Source: Candidatus Thermofonsia Clade 1 bacterium (GTDB lineage: Bacteria; Chloroflexota; Anaerolineae; Aggregatilineales; UBA2796). Taken from it: a stretch of DNA of 64,000 nucleotides. Under the pieces are notes generated by a model. It saw only the letters and a program-made list of their open reading frames with translations. It searched no databases and was not told the DNA's origin. Positions within the stretch are counted from its first letter, which is position 1, and every line of letters starts with the position of its first letter. The stretch is taken from contig PGTK01000008.1 in NCBI GenBank assembly GCA_002794705.1, positions 1-64,000 of the forward strand, given 5' to 3'. Made by a program: the position numbers and the translations under genes. Of this stretch, positions 42,839-51,448 are shown in pieces.

Positions 42839-44494
42839 CTAGCGCCTCGATCGCCGCCACCAGACCCACATGCCTACCAGCAAGATCGCCGCAGGCAACA
42901 CGCCCACTGTGATGAACGCCGTCAGCTCTAAATCACGGCTCGGCACGCTCAGCGGCAGCTGTCCGAAGGCGGGTTCAACTGTGACGCGCTCTAGGAAGTC
43001 GGTCAGCCAGTCAATCATATTTGTCCAGAGAATTTGCCCGTCAAAAGCGACGATCAAGTCATTCGTGACCCAGTCGGAGTCGCCCACCAACAGCAGACGT
43101 GCGCCTGTGCGCGTATTCTCCGCCGCCACAACGAGCGCTAACGGTCCGGGCAGATCGGCAGCCTCGCGCACAGCCCGATCCGGGTTGCGCGCCACCTCGC
43201 GCAGATCGAGCTTGCCGAACGCCTCTGGTGAGGTCGTATAGATGCGCCGTGCGATCACGTCGGGCGGCGATTCAGGCGCAATCTGCCACGATTGGGCAAT
43301 CGGAAAGAGCGGACGTGCCGCACTGCCCGTCTGATCTTTCTGAACAATCGGATGTCCCTCTAGGAATTGCGCCGCTCGCACATAATACTGCGTCTCATTA
43401 AACGAGAGCGGGTCAAAGACGATATCCCGATTCGGGCGCACGCCCCACGCTCGCCACAGATACTGGGCTAAGGGGCTATCCTCCGCCTGCATGAAGCGGA
43501 TATCGCTGCGATAGGCAGGCTCTGCCATGATCAGCACCTTGCCGCCGCTATCGAGAAAAGCCGCCACGCGATCCGCCATCTCTTGCGTGAAATCGCGGAC
43601 GGGCGCAAGGATCACAAGCGCTGTAGTACCCTGCGGCACGCCCTCACGACTCAGATCAAGCGTGGCGACCTGAATGCCAACAGAGCGCAGCCCGTCACGG
43701 ATGCCTGTAGCGTCGTTATCAAGGCTTACTTCACCATTACCGACGCTGAACAAGACGCGAAACTTACCTCGCGCCTCCAATTGCAAGATCGCCTCGGCGA
43801 TCCAGCGCTCATTAACGTAATCCTCTTCAAGCGGCAAGCTCGGCAAGCGGTCGCGTGCCGTTGCAACCTTGACCGTAAAATTCAGATCAGGCGCGCCCTC
43901 AGCGTCCAAATACGAGACAAAAATGCCGTAAGCGCCGTTCAGCCCGAATTGGCGCGCCAAAATCGGCTGCACGTCAGGATCGGCGTAAACCAGACGGATT
44001 CGGTCAGGCGCGGCATCGCTGAACAGCCGCAAAATGGGCGCCTCTAGGGCTTGATTGGTCAGCAGGCGGCGGCTGTAGAACGCCGTGATCTGAATCGGGC
44101 GCGAGAGCTGCTGGACGATCGGGCGGATGTTCGCTTTGAGCGTGTAGTAGCCCCGCGAAGTGAAATCCGCGGCAATGCCGCTGCGCGCCGCCATGCCGTA
44201 GACGATCAGCACAATGCCCACGAACAACAGCACGATCAGCAGGCTATTGCTGCCGTAGATAGCGCGCCTGCCTGTCAGCGTGTTGCGGAAATCTTCAGGC
44301 GCAAGGGTCATCCACACGCCAAGCCCGCCCATGCCGATCAGCGCGCTGATCACCACCACAGCCGAGAGTTCGCCACTTGCCAAGAGCGCCACCACTGCAA
44401 TAACGAGCGCCACTGCGCCAATAGCGCTGCTCCAACGGGCAACGCTCAGCCGATCCAGCACAATCACACGCTGCGATTTCTGCTCAGAAGCCAT
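42839..44494 (-). CDS. GldG-like ABC-type auxiliary protein
   Basis: A 551-residue protein with three N-terminal helices (about 22-70 and 88-106), a large external region with the Gld domain (YYTLKANIRPIVQQLSRPIQITAFYS in overlapping parts, VRLVYADPDVQPILARQFG, VATLDLSREGVPQGTTALVILAPVRDF, and FLDSGGKVLIMAEP), and a C-terminal helix (about 522-545). In Bacteroidota, GldG works with GldA/GldF in gliding; in Chloroflexota relatives form an ABC system of unknown substrate. Its gene lies between the permease and DUF4340 genes. Confidence 0.82.
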   Translation of the reverse strand: MASEQKSQRVIVLDRLSVARWSSAIGAVALVIAVVALLASGELSAVVVISALIGMGGLGVWMTLAPEDFRNTLTGRRAIYGSNSLLIVLLFVGIVLIVYGMAARSGIAADFTSRGYYTLKANIRPIVQQLSRPIQITAFYSRRLLTNQALEAPILRLFSDAAPDRIRLVYADPDVQPILARQFGLNGAYGIFVSYLDAEGAPDLNFTVKVATARDRLPSLPLEEDYVNERWIAEAILQLEARGKFRVLFSVGNGEVSLDNDATGIRDGLRSVGIQVATLDLSREGVPQGTTALVILAPVRDFTQEMADRVAAFLDSGGKVLIMAEPAYRSDIRFMQAEDSPLAQYLWRAWGVRPNRDIVFDPLSFNETQYYVRAAQFLEGHPIVQKDQTGSAARPLFPIAQSWQIAPESPPDVIARRIYTTSPEAFGKLDLREVARNPDRAVREAADLPGPLALVVAAENTRTGARLLLVGDSDWVTNDLIVAFDGQILWTNMIDWLTDFLERVTVEPAFGQLPLSVPSRDLELTAFITVGVLPAAILLVGMWVWWRRSRR

Positions 44495-44506
44495 TCTGCC
44501 ACGCTC

Positions 44507-45232
44507 CTAGCGCCAACGCCGCGATTGTACGATCTGGGCTGTAGCAAGCAGCAGAATGCCCGTCACGCCCAAAAAGAAGACCGTGTGATCGAGGCGCACA
44601 ATGCCGATAGCGAACGAATACGAGTAGTTGCTCTGAAAACTCAGGCTGCGGATGAACTCTGCCAGTGGACGGTTGTTCAGCACATTGCCCACCAAGTCTG
44701 CCTGCCATAGGATCAGCAGCGCCGCCATGCCCAAAAACGCCGCCACGATCTGATTCTCGTTCAAGGCGGAGAACAACATGCCCACAGCAATAGAAGCGCC
44801 GCCAAACAGCCATAATCCGATGTAGGCAGAGAATGCCACGCCCACATCTATCGGATTCAGCCAGAGCATCAAGGCTTGGTGGATGAGAGTCAGGCTGATC
44901 AGCATCGTATAGTACGCCCAAGCGCCCAAAAACTTACCCAGCACGATCTCATAATCTTGGATCGGCAGGGTCATGAGCAGCTCAAGGGTGCCCTCCCGAT
45001 TTTCCTCAGCTAACAAGCGCATGGTCAGCAGCGGCACAAAAAAGACGCTGAATTGCGCAAGGTAGATCAGCGGCAAGGCGGGGTCTACGGGTGAGCGCCC
45101 GTTGCGCATTGCCAGATCGTTATTGAAGGTGAAGCCCGTGAGCAAAATCACGGCGAATGCCACAAAGTAGGCAATCGGCGAGCTGAAATACTGCCCTAGT
45201 TCGCGCCGAAAGATGATCCAGATGTGCTTCAT
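44507..45232 (-). CDS. ABC-2 type permease (GldF-like)
   Basis: A 241-residue membrane protein with six helices, starting MKHIWIIFRRELGQYFSSPIAYF, the usual opening of ABC-2 permeases of the NosY/GldF type. FFVPLLTMRLLAEENREGTLELLMTLPIQD is the conserved cytoplasmic/intramembrane block (here in overlapping parts: MRLLAEENREGTLELLMT and LPIQDYEIVLGKFLGAW). It is coupled to the ATPase gene by a four-base overlap and precedes the GldG-like gene by 12 nt. Confidence 0.88.
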   Translation of the reverse strand: MKHIWIIFRRELGQYFSSPIAYFVAFAVILLTGFTFNNDLAMRNGRSPVDPALPLIYLAQFSVFFVPLLTMRLLAEENREGTLELLMTLPIQDYEIVLGKFLGAWAYYTMLISLTLIHQALMLWLNPIDVGVAFSAYIGLWLFGGASIAVGMLFSALNENQIVAAFLGMAALLILWQADLVGNVLNNRPLAEFIRSLSFQSNYSYSFAIGIVRLDHTVFFLGVTGILLLATAQIVQSRRWR

Positions 45233-46164
45233 AGCCGTTCATCCGCTCCTTCGCGCACGGTCAGCTCTAGGAAGATATCCTCTAACGACATGGCAAGCGG
45301 ACGCAACTCCAGAAGCTCCCAGCCCGCTGAGGTGATCGCACTGGCTATGCGCGGACGCACGTCCACGCCGCGCCGCGCCTCCACACTGAAGCCATCTTGC
45401 AGCGCTGTGACGCTCGCCACACCTGCGATGTTCTGCAATGCCTTGCGCACTGCCTCAGCCGACTCCGCCTTGCCCACGCGCACAAAGAGCCGTGCGCTCT
45501 TCTGCAGCTGATCGCGCAGCGCCTCAGGCTTATCCATTGCCACGATCTCGCCGCGATGGATGATCACCACGCGGTCACAGACCTGCTCCGCCTCGCTCAG
45601 GATGTGCGTGCTGAACATGATCGTATGCGTCTTGCCCAGACTGCGCACCAAGTCGCGCACTTCAAGCGTCTGGCGCGGATCGAGTCCGATAGTGGGCTCA
45701 TCGAGGATCAGCACGGGCGGGTCATGCACTAGCGCCTGTGCCAGACCCACCCGCTGGCGCATTCCCTTTGAGATGCTGCGGATCAGGCTATCGCGGCGTG
45801 TGTGCATCCCTACAATGCGCAGCACGTCATCGGCGCGGCTAGAGGCGTGCGGCACGCCGCGTAGCTCTGCCACGTACTTCACATAGCCGTGTACAGTCAT
45901 ATCCGGGTAGAGCGGCACGGTCTCTGGCAGGTAGCCGACGCACTTGCGCATCTCCAGTGAGTCCGTGAAAACGTCGTAGCCCGCTACGGAGGCGCGTCCG
46001 CTTGTGGGCGGCATGTAACCTGTCAGGATGCGCATGGTGGTCGTCTTGCCGGCGCCGTTCGGACCGAGAAAGCCGAGAATCTCGCCGCTCTCCGCCTGAA
46101 AGGTGATGCCGCGCAGCGCCATGAAGCGTCCGTAGCGCTTGGTGAGCGATTCAACTGTGATCAT
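45229..46164 (-). CDS. ABC transporter ATP-binding protein (GldA/NosF-like)
   Basis: A 311-residue ATPase. Walker A is FLGPNGAGKTTTMRIL (32-47), the Q-loop region is VGYLPETVPLYPDMTVHGY, the signature is RSISKGMRQRVGLAQALVHDPPVLILDEP (given as SKGMRQRVGLAQAL and VLILDEPTIGLDPRQ), and the H-loop is IMFSTHILSEAEQVCDRVV. A C-terminal 80-residue regulatory domain follows (LFVRVGKAESAEAVRKALQ). It belongs to the ABC-2 exporters of the GldA class. The ATG at 46164 lies 7 nt after the TAGAAT -10 element, so the transcript would be leaderless. Confidence 0.93.
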   Translation of the reverse strand: MITVESLTKRYGRFMALRGITFQAESGEILGFLGPNGAGKTTTMRILTGYMPPTSGRASVAGYDVFTDSLEMRKCVGYLPETVPLYPDMTVHGYVKYVAELRGVPHASSRADDVLRIVGMHTRRDSLIRSISKGMRQRVGLAQALVHDPPVLILDEPTIGLDPRQTLEVRDLVRSLGKTHTIMFSTHILSEAEQVCDRVVIIHRGEIVAMDKPEALRDQLQKSARLFVRVGKAESAEAVRKALQNIAGVASVTALQDGFSVEARRGVDVRPRIASAITSAGWELLELRPLAMSLEDIFLELTVREGADERL

Positions 46165-46170
46165 ACTTCC

Positions 46171-46199
46171 ATTCTACCCGATCTCTGCTTTCCAGCACA
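46171..46199 (-). promoter_or_regulatory. Promoter of the Gld-type ABC operon (leaderless)
   Basis: Minus strand: TGTGCT (46194-46199), 17-bp spacer, TAGAAT (46171-46176). The start of transcription should coincide with the A of ATG 46164. Confidence 0.5.
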
Positions 46200-46206
46200 C
46201 AGACCG

Positions 46207-46235
46207 TTGCTATGCCGCGCCAATTTCCCTATACT
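46207..46235 (+). promoter_or_regulatory. Promoter of the GH13 lipoprotein gene
   Basis: TTGCTA (46207-46212), 17-bp spacer, TATACT (46230-46235), back to back with the divergent ABC promoter. Confidence 0.65.
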
Positions 46236-46276
46236 GTAGCCCAACATTCGCCAGTTTAACCGAACAGGATTAAACG

Positions 46277-48307
46277 ATGCTTAGACGCCTATCGCTCATA
46301 TTGCTAATTTTTGCCGCGCTCCTGAGCGGCTGCGATTCCTCTGAGACCCTTGCTACCGTCACGGCACGCGCCGAAGGCACACAGCGCGTTGCGCCCACCT
46401 TGACCGCTGCGGCGCAGGTCACAGCGACGCGCACGCCCACCCCGACTGTCACGCCGAGCCGCACCCCGACTCCGAGTCCTACGCCTGAGGCGACCGCGCC
46501 GCCCACGCCTGAGCCTGTTGAGTCGCCCACGCCTGAGGCGACCGCGCCCGCTACAGGTCTGGATGGGACGATCAACCGCGCTACTGTTGCGCGCAGTCAG
46601 CCCTCGCTAGGCGCGCCTGAGGTAGCGCGCCTAGAGATGGGGCAAGCTGTGCTGGCTACGGCGCGCAGCCGTCGTTTTGCTCAGATCGCCTTGCCTGATG
46701 GTCAGACGGCGTGGATTCTGAGTGCGCACGCTGACTGGGCGGGCGACCTCGCGCTTTTGCCTGAGGTTGAGGTGGTGGCTGAGGCGGCGACGCCCGCCCC
46801 GCCCGACTTCGATCCGTTGCCCGTGCGCAGGCCTGAGACCGCATGGTTCGGCGAGAGCGTGATCTACTCGCTCTTTGTGCGCAGCTTCCGCGATTCGGAC
46901 GGCGACGGAATCGGCGATTTGCGCGGCGTGATCGAGGGCTTGGATTACATCCAATCGCTCGGCGCAAACACGATCTGGCTCTTGCCGATCTTCAGCAGTC
47001 CCTCTTATCACGGCTACGATACAACGGATTATTACACGATCAATCCTGATTACGGCACACTTGAGGATTTTCTGGAGCTGATTCAGGCTGTCCGCCGGCG
47101 CGGCATGTATTTGCTGATTGATTACGTAGCGAATCACACTTCGAATCAGCACCCTTTCTTCCGCGATGCGCTCGGCAGACCGCAAAGCGAGTACGCTGAG
47201 TTCTACATCTGGAATAATCCAGAGCATACGCGCTATCAGGCGTTTGCTGGTATCGGCTTTATGCCGGAGCTGAACTATGACTCGCCGCGGGTGCGCGAGT
47301 ATATGATCAATGTAGCGCTACACTGGCTCGATCCCAATGGCGACGGCGATCCGTCTGATGGCGTGCATGGTTTCCGCGCTGATGTAGCAAAAGACGTGCC
47401 GCTCGATTTTTGGCGTGAGTTGCGCGCTGCAATGGACAGGGTCAATCCCAGTGCAGTCATCTTAGGCGAAATCTGGGCGGATGGCGCTGTCATCAGCCGT
47501 TTCCTCGATGGCACATCCATAGATGCAGCTTTCCACTTTCCTGCTTTCCATGCGCTCAGCGGTCATCAGGATCGCAATGGAGACGGGATCATCAACGGCG
47601 TGGGCGGTGCCGCGCCGCTTGGCTCTGCTATGCGCGCCCTGCGCCGTACCATTGCACCTACGACGTTCCTTGCGCATTTCACACACAATCACGATACCAA
47701 TCGCCTGATGAGCATGGTGGAGGGGAACGTCCAGTTGGCACGTGCAGCAGCAGTCTGGCTTTACACAGCACCCGACGTGCCGACGATCTATTACGGCGAG
47801 GAAATCGGCATGAAGGGCGTCAAAGGCACAGGTAACCCGTATTTTGATGAGTTCCGCCGCGAGCCGCTCGATTGGTACGCGGCTGAATCGGGCGCAGGCA
47901 TGACCCGATGGTTCAGACCCGTCAATCGCAACAACGCGCCCAACGACGGCATCAGTGTGGAAGAGCAGGAGGGCGATCCGACCTCGCTTTTGAGACTGTA
48001 TCGCACGCTTGGCAAGCTGCGTAACGAAAATGTTGCCCTGCGCGCAGGCAATTTCGCCATTCCGCGCACTGAAGATGCGCTCTATGTGCTGCAGCGCTGG
48101 TCAGAGGATTCGCTCTACCTTGTCGCCATTAACTTCACAACGCAGCCACAGACCTTTGAAGCAGCGCGCTATCATGTGGCTGGGAACATCGCTTTTGCGC
48201 CACAATCAGCTCAGATTGTGCTGCTTGAACAGGGATCGGGCAACTTTGAGCGCGGCTTCAAGCTAGAGCGCGGTGGTTTTGTTGTACTACGTCTCAGTTT
48301 GCCTTAA
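46277..48307 (+). CDS. GH13 alpha-glucan hydrolase lipoprotein with SH3b-like domain
   Basis: A 676-residue surface lipoprotein. The lipobox is LLSGC (Cys about 16). A Thr/Pro stalk (about 50-90) leads to an SH3b-like domain (RATVARSQPSLGAPEVARLE and QTAWILSAHADW), then a GH13 domain from about 190. The four GH13 regions are DYVANHTS, GFRADVAKD (nucleophile Asp), ILGEIWAD (acid/base Glu) and FTHNHDTNR. The domain opens WFGESVIYSLFVRSFRDSDGDGIGDLRG, as in oligo-1,6-glucosidase/neopullulanase-type enzymes (stated in parts: VIYSLFVRSFRDSDGDGIGD). It probably feeds on maltodextrins at the cell surface; linkage specificity is not determined. It depends on Lgt for anchoring. Confidence 0.92.
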   Translation: MLRRLSLILLIFAALLSGCDSSETLATVTARAEGTQRVAPTLTAAAQVTATRTPTPTVTPSRTPTPSPTPEATAPPTPEPVESPTPEATAPATGLDGTINRATVARSQPSLGAPEVARLEMGQAVLATARSRRFAQIALPDGQTAWILSAHADWAGDLALLPEVEVVAEAATPAPPDFDPLPVRRPETAWFGESVIYSLFVRSFRDSDGDGIGDLRGVIEGLDYIQSLGANTIWLLPIFSSPSYHGYDTTDYYTINPDYGTLEDFLELIQAVRRRGMYLLIDYVANHTSNQHPFFRDALGRPQSEYAEFYIWNNPEHTRYQAFAGIGFMPELNYDSPRVREYMINVALHWLDPNGDGDPSDGVHGFRADVAKDVPLDFWRELRAAMDRVNPSAVILGEIWADGAVISRFLDGTSIDAAFHFPAFHALSGHQDRNGDGIINGVGGAAPLGSAMRALRRTIAPTTFLAHFTHNHDTNRLMSMVEGNVQLARAAAVWLYTAPDVPTIYYGEEIGMKGVKGTGNPYFDEFRREPLDWYAAESGAGMTRWFRPVNRNNAPNDGISVEEQEGDPTSLLRLYRTLGKLRNENVALRAGNFAIPRTEDALYVLQRWSEDSLYLVAINFTTQPQTFEAARYHVAGNIAFAPQSAQIVLLEQGSGNFERGFKLERGGFVVLRLSLP

Positions 48308-48312
48308 TCACC

Positions 48313-48334
48313 TACTAAGCGTAAAAGTTTAGTA
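48313..48334. other. Stem-loop after the GH13 gene
   Basis: TACTAAGC-GTAAAA-GTTTAGTA, an 8-bp stem with one G-U and no T-run; a weak terminator candidate. Confidence 0.3.
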
Positions 48335-48363
48335 AAGTTCCGAATAGTGCGCGTAAAAAGGGC

Positions 48364-48392
48364 TTGATCAATGCACCCAAGCGTACTATGAT
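48364..48392 (+). promoter_or_regulatory. Promoter of hisS
   Basis: TTGATC (48364-48369), 17-bp spacer, TATGAT (48387-48392). The leader of about 42 nt is too short for a T-box. Confidence 0.7.
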
Positions 48393-48440
48393 GTATAAGC
48401 GCTGCCATGAGCAAGATGCTTTTCGTGTAAGGACGACGCT

Positions 48441-49808
48441 GTGGAAAAAATTACGCCGCGCTTGCCCAGCGGGATGCGCGATTTTTTGCCTGAAGAAATG
48501 CTCCGCCGCCAATTTGTCATCGAGCGCGTGGCGCGTGTCTTTGAGACCTTCGGCTATGAGCCGCTCCAGACTCCTGTCCTTGAGCTAGAAGAGACGCTGC
48601 TGGGCAAATACGGCGCCGACGCTGAAAAGCTGATCTTTCATGCGCAACATCCCGGCGGCAAGGAAAAACTCGCCCTGCGCTACGACCTGACCGTGCCATT
48701 GGCGCGTGCCTTCGCTCTGCATGAGGGCAAGCTGAGTCTGCCCTTTCGCCGCTATCAGATTGCGCCCGTATGGCGCGCTGAGCGCCCGCAGCGCGGACGT
48801 TTCCGTGAGTTCTACCAATGTGACGTAGACTGCATCGGCGTGGAGGGCATGGAGGCTGACGCTGAAGTGATCAGCGTGGCAGTGACTGCCCTACAGCGAC
48901 TCGGCTTCAACGATTTTGCCGTCAAGATCAACAATCGCAAGCTGTTGACGGGCATGGGCATGTACGTCGGCTTGACGGGCGAGGCGCTCGCTAACCTGTA
49001 CCGCTCAATTGATAAGCTAGACAAGATCGGCGTTGAGGGCGTGCGCGAGGAGCTGCTCAAGAGCGGCATCTCGGCTGAGATAATGGCGCGTATCATGGCG
49101 CTGATCGGCACAGGGACGCCTGAATGCGGCTATGAGTCGGCAGCGGCGCAACTTGCCCATTTGCGCCAGACCCTTGCCGAAGTGCCACTAGCGCTTGAGG
49201 GCATTCGGGAGCTGGAGCAGGTCTTCACTTATCTTGAGGCAAGCGCGATTCCAAGCGCGCTAGTCGCCTTTGATCCTGCTATGGTGCGCGGACTGGGCTA
49301 TTACACAGGTCCGATCTTCGAGGCGGTCTCGCTCAGCGCCGATCCTGAGGAGCGCGTGGGCAGTTTGGCGGGCGGCGGCAGATATGATGACCTGATCGGG
49401 CTGTTCCGCAAAACTTCCCTGCCAACAGTCGGCGTCAGTTTGGGCATTGAGCGCTTGATCGTGCTGATGGAAAAGCGCGGCATGTATCCAGAGCCGCTGC
49501 AGCGCACGGTCGTACAGGTTTTGGTCAGTGTTTTCAGCGAGGCGCTGCGCCCAGCTGCGTTGCGCCTCGCCAGTCAATTGCGCGCCGCCGACCTTTCAGT
49601 GGAGGTGTTTGCAGGCAGCGCCAAAATAGGTAAACAACTTGCTTATGCCGATAGACGCGGCATTCCGCTAGTCGCGTTGCTGGGCGAAGATGAATTGGCA
49701 GCAGGCGTGGTCAAGTTCAAGCGTCTGCGCGATCAGCACGAGTCAACCTGTCCGCAAACGCAGGCAGGCGCTCACGCACACGCACTCCTTCACACTTCTC
49801 AAGATTAA
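48441..49808 (+). CDS. hisS: Histidyl-tRNA synthetase
   Basis: A 455-residue class-II synthetase that charges tRNA-His. Motif 1 region: RLPSGMRDFLPEEMLRRQFV; motif 2: RYQIAPVWRAERPQRGRFREFYQCDVD (given as APVWRAERPQRGRFREFYQ); histidine-specific blocks: LRYDLTVPLARAFA, and FDPAMVRGLGYYTGPIFEA with AGGGRYDDLIGLF; motif 3: TVGVSLGIERLI. The C-terminal anticodon domain spans about 335-430. The start is GTG 48441, and the last 20 residues form a His/Ala-rich tail. It is a single gene between its own promoter and a roughly 290-bp intergenic region. Confidence 0.95.
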   Translation: MEKITPRLPSGMRDFLPEEMLRRQFVIERVARVFETFGYEPLQTPVLELEETLLGKYGADAEKLIFHAQHPGGKEKLALRYDLTVPLARAFALHEGKLSLPFRRYQIAPVWRAERPQRGRFREFYQCDVDCIGVEGMEADAEVISVAVTALQRLGFNDFAVKINNRKLLTGMGMYVGLTGEALANLYRSIDKLDKIGVEGVREELLKSGISAEIMARIMALIGTGTPECGYESAAAQLAHLRQTLAEVPLALEGIRELEQVFTYLEASAIPSALVAFDPAMVRGLGYYTGPIFEAVSLSADPEERVGSLAGGGRYDDLIGLFRKTSLPTVGVSLGIERLIVLMEKRGMYPEPLQRTVVQVLVSVFSEALRPAALRLASQLRAADLSVEVFAGSAKIGKQLAYADRRGIPLVALLGEDELAAGVVKFKRLRDQHESTCPQTQAGAHAHALLHTSQD

Positions 49809-50094
49809 GCGGCTGTTAAAAAATGAGAGTTGGATGAAAATTTTTCTAACCTTTGTCGGGCGCATTCCTCAGTTGTTCAAGTATGCAGCATTTGTGCGCT
49901 TTTACGTCACATTTTGAACTTGCTCTTAAATCATGATTTAGTGCGAATCGCTCATGTGTCCGCTTGCTTTATTACAAGTAATATGCTATGACTAGAGAAA
50001 TACCAGTTAATGGAATAGGTGAAAAGATTTATAAAAGCCAGCTTGTGTGCCTCAGAAATGTGTCCAAATTCACCTGATGGAGATCACGTAAGCA
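49809..50094. other. AT-rich intergenic region before the SARP-like gene
   Basis: 286 bp, far more AT-rich than its surroundings. It contains the palindrome TAAATCATGATTTA (49927-49940), two copies of ATGTGTCC (at about 49954 and 50058), and a promoter. I see no gene or RNA in it. Confidence 0.6.
49964..49992 (+). promoter_or_regulatory. Promoter of the SARP-like regulator
   Basis: TTGCTT (49964-49969), 17-bp spacer, TATGAC (49987-49992). The leader is about 95 nt. The 14-bp palindrome lies 23 bp upstream of the -35 box. Confidence 0.55.
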
Positions 50095-51375
50095 ATGAAC
50101 GTCTATACGCAGTTCACACCTGAAGCCTTCGTGCAGAAGACGCAGCCTAGCAGTTTGATTCTGCTCTCGCCTCGTTCGCGCAGTCGTAACGCCCTGTTAT
50201 CTTGGTTTTTGAGCGATCAAAGCGAAGCATACTACTATGCGCTCAACCAGCCTGTAGACCTGTACGGTTTTCTTGAGCAACTTGTAGAGGGTCTGCGCGA
50301 CTTTGACTCGATGTTTGGCACGCAATCCCTGCAGGCTGTTCGCAGCCACGCCTCGCCTGCTGAGTGTGCCGAAGCCCTTGTCGCTGACCTACGTAATGCC
50401 AAGCCCAAGCCCGACTATCTGGTTGTGGATAACGCCGATCTGCTGCTCAACAACCCTGAGGTGAGCCGTGAGGCGCTGCTTGGCTTCTTCGAGCGTCTGG
50501 TGGCGGCGCTGAGGACCGATCCTAAGGTTGTGCTGAACAGCCGCCTGCTGGATTACCAGATGTGGGCGAAGATGGTGCAGCAAGGCACAGTGCAAGTTGT
50601 TGGCGATGATGAGACGCTCGATGAGGGCATTTTCAATCCCAATAAGATGGCGCCTGCCCACTTAGAGGTCTATGGCTTGGCGGCGGGCTATGTATTTGTG
50701 GACGGCAAGCCGATCACTACTTGGGACGGTCCGCTACCGCGCAATTTGTTCTACTTCTTCGTGGATCATCCCATGGTCACCCGCGATGAAGTCTTCCAGA
50801 CCTTCTGGCCCGATCTGCCCACCAAAGAGGCAACCAACGTCTTCCATGTGACCAAGCGCAAGATCAGCGAGCGGCTAGGCTATGAGCTGACGCAGTACTC
50901 CGGCGGCTTTTACCGTCCTTCGGGGCAGATGGCAGTTCACTATGACGTGGAGCGCTTTGAGTCGATCATCGAGGCAGCGCGCTTGAATCCACCAACTGAT
51001 CCGAAGGTTTGGTACAGCGCCATCAAGCTCTACCGTACGCCGTTCCTCTACAAAAACGATATGGCATGGGTCGTCAAACGCCGTGAGCAGCTACGCCTTG
51101 CCTACGCTGAGGCTCTGATCGGCATTGCGCGGCTCTACCGCACTCAGAACGATACTGAACGCTCGATTCACTTCTATTTGCGCGCCATGCGTGAGGTGCC
51201 ACAGCGCGAGGATATCCACCGCGAGCTGATGGCGCTCTACAGCTCACGTGGCGAGATTAACAAAGCTATCGCACAGTATGAAAAACTCTCGGACATTCTG
51301 CGCCGTACGCTGGGCATTCAGCCCTCCAAAGCGACACAAGCCATGTACAACAAAATTCGCGCCGGTAAGGTCTAA
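50095..51375 (+). CDS. SARP/BTAD-type regulator with vestigial P-loop N-terminus
   Basis: A 426-residue protein in three parts. Residues 1-190 look like the AAA/STAND module of MalT-LuxR regulators, but the Walker A glycine-lysine loop is replaced by SPRSRSRNALLSWFLS, while a Walker B-like PDYLVVDNADLLL remains. Residues 205-290 form an OmpR-type winged helix (NLFYFFVDHPMVTRDEVFQTF, then ATNVFHVTKRKISERLG). Residues 300-426 are BTAD TPR helices (LYRTQNDTERSIHFYLRAMRE, IAQYEKLSDILRRTLGIQPS). The nucleotide switch has apparently been lost. The AT-rich, palindrome-bearing upstream region suggests autoregulation; target genes are unknown. Confidence 0.78.
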   Translation: MNVYTQFTPEAFVQKTQPSSLILLSPRSRSRNALLSWFLSDQSEAYYYALNQPVDLYGFLEQLVEGLRDFDSMFGTQSLQAVRSHASPAECAEALVADLRNAKPKPDYLVVDNADLLLNNPEVSREALLGFFERLVAALRTDPKVVLNSRLLDYQMWAKMVQQGTVQVVGDDETLDEGIFNPNKMAPAHLEVYGLAAGYVFVDGKPITTWDGPLPRNLFYFFVDHPMVTRDEVFQTFWPDLPTKEATNVFHVTKRKISERLGYELTQYSGGFYRPSGQMAVHYDVERFESIIEAARLNPPTDPKVWYSAIKLYRTPFLYKNDMAWVVKRREQLRLAYAEALIGIARLYRTQNDTERSIHFYLRAMREVPQREDIHRELMALYSSRGEINKAIAQYEKLSDILRRTLGIQPSKATQAMYNKIRAGKV

Positions 51376-51376
51376 G

Positions 51377-51405
51377 TTGACTCAAGCTGCGCTCCGTGCT
51401 ATGCT
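51377..51405 (+). promoter_or_regulatory. Promoter of yraN-miaA, inside a terminator
   Basis: TTGACT (51377-51382), 17-bp spacer, TATGCT (51400-51405), starting two bases after the SARP-like stop. It overlaps the 5' arm of the terminator; transcripts beginning near 51412 would lack that arm and so not terminate. Confidence 0.6.
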
Positions 51406-51432
51406 GCTGAGGCATAGTACGGGGCGCTTTTT
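51389..51432 (+). terminator. Terminator of the SARP-like gene
   Basis: A 16-bp stem with two G-U pairs: GCGCTCCGTGCTATGC (51389-51404) with GCATAGTACGGGGCGC (51412-51427), 7-nt loop, then five T (51428-51432). Confidence 0.88.
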
Positions 51433-51448
51433 GATCGTGTGTGAAGCT

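Noticed and set aside
48308..48440. T-box riboswitch before hisS
   Set aside because: The predicted leader is about 42 nt, with no Stem I, T-box sequence or terminator.
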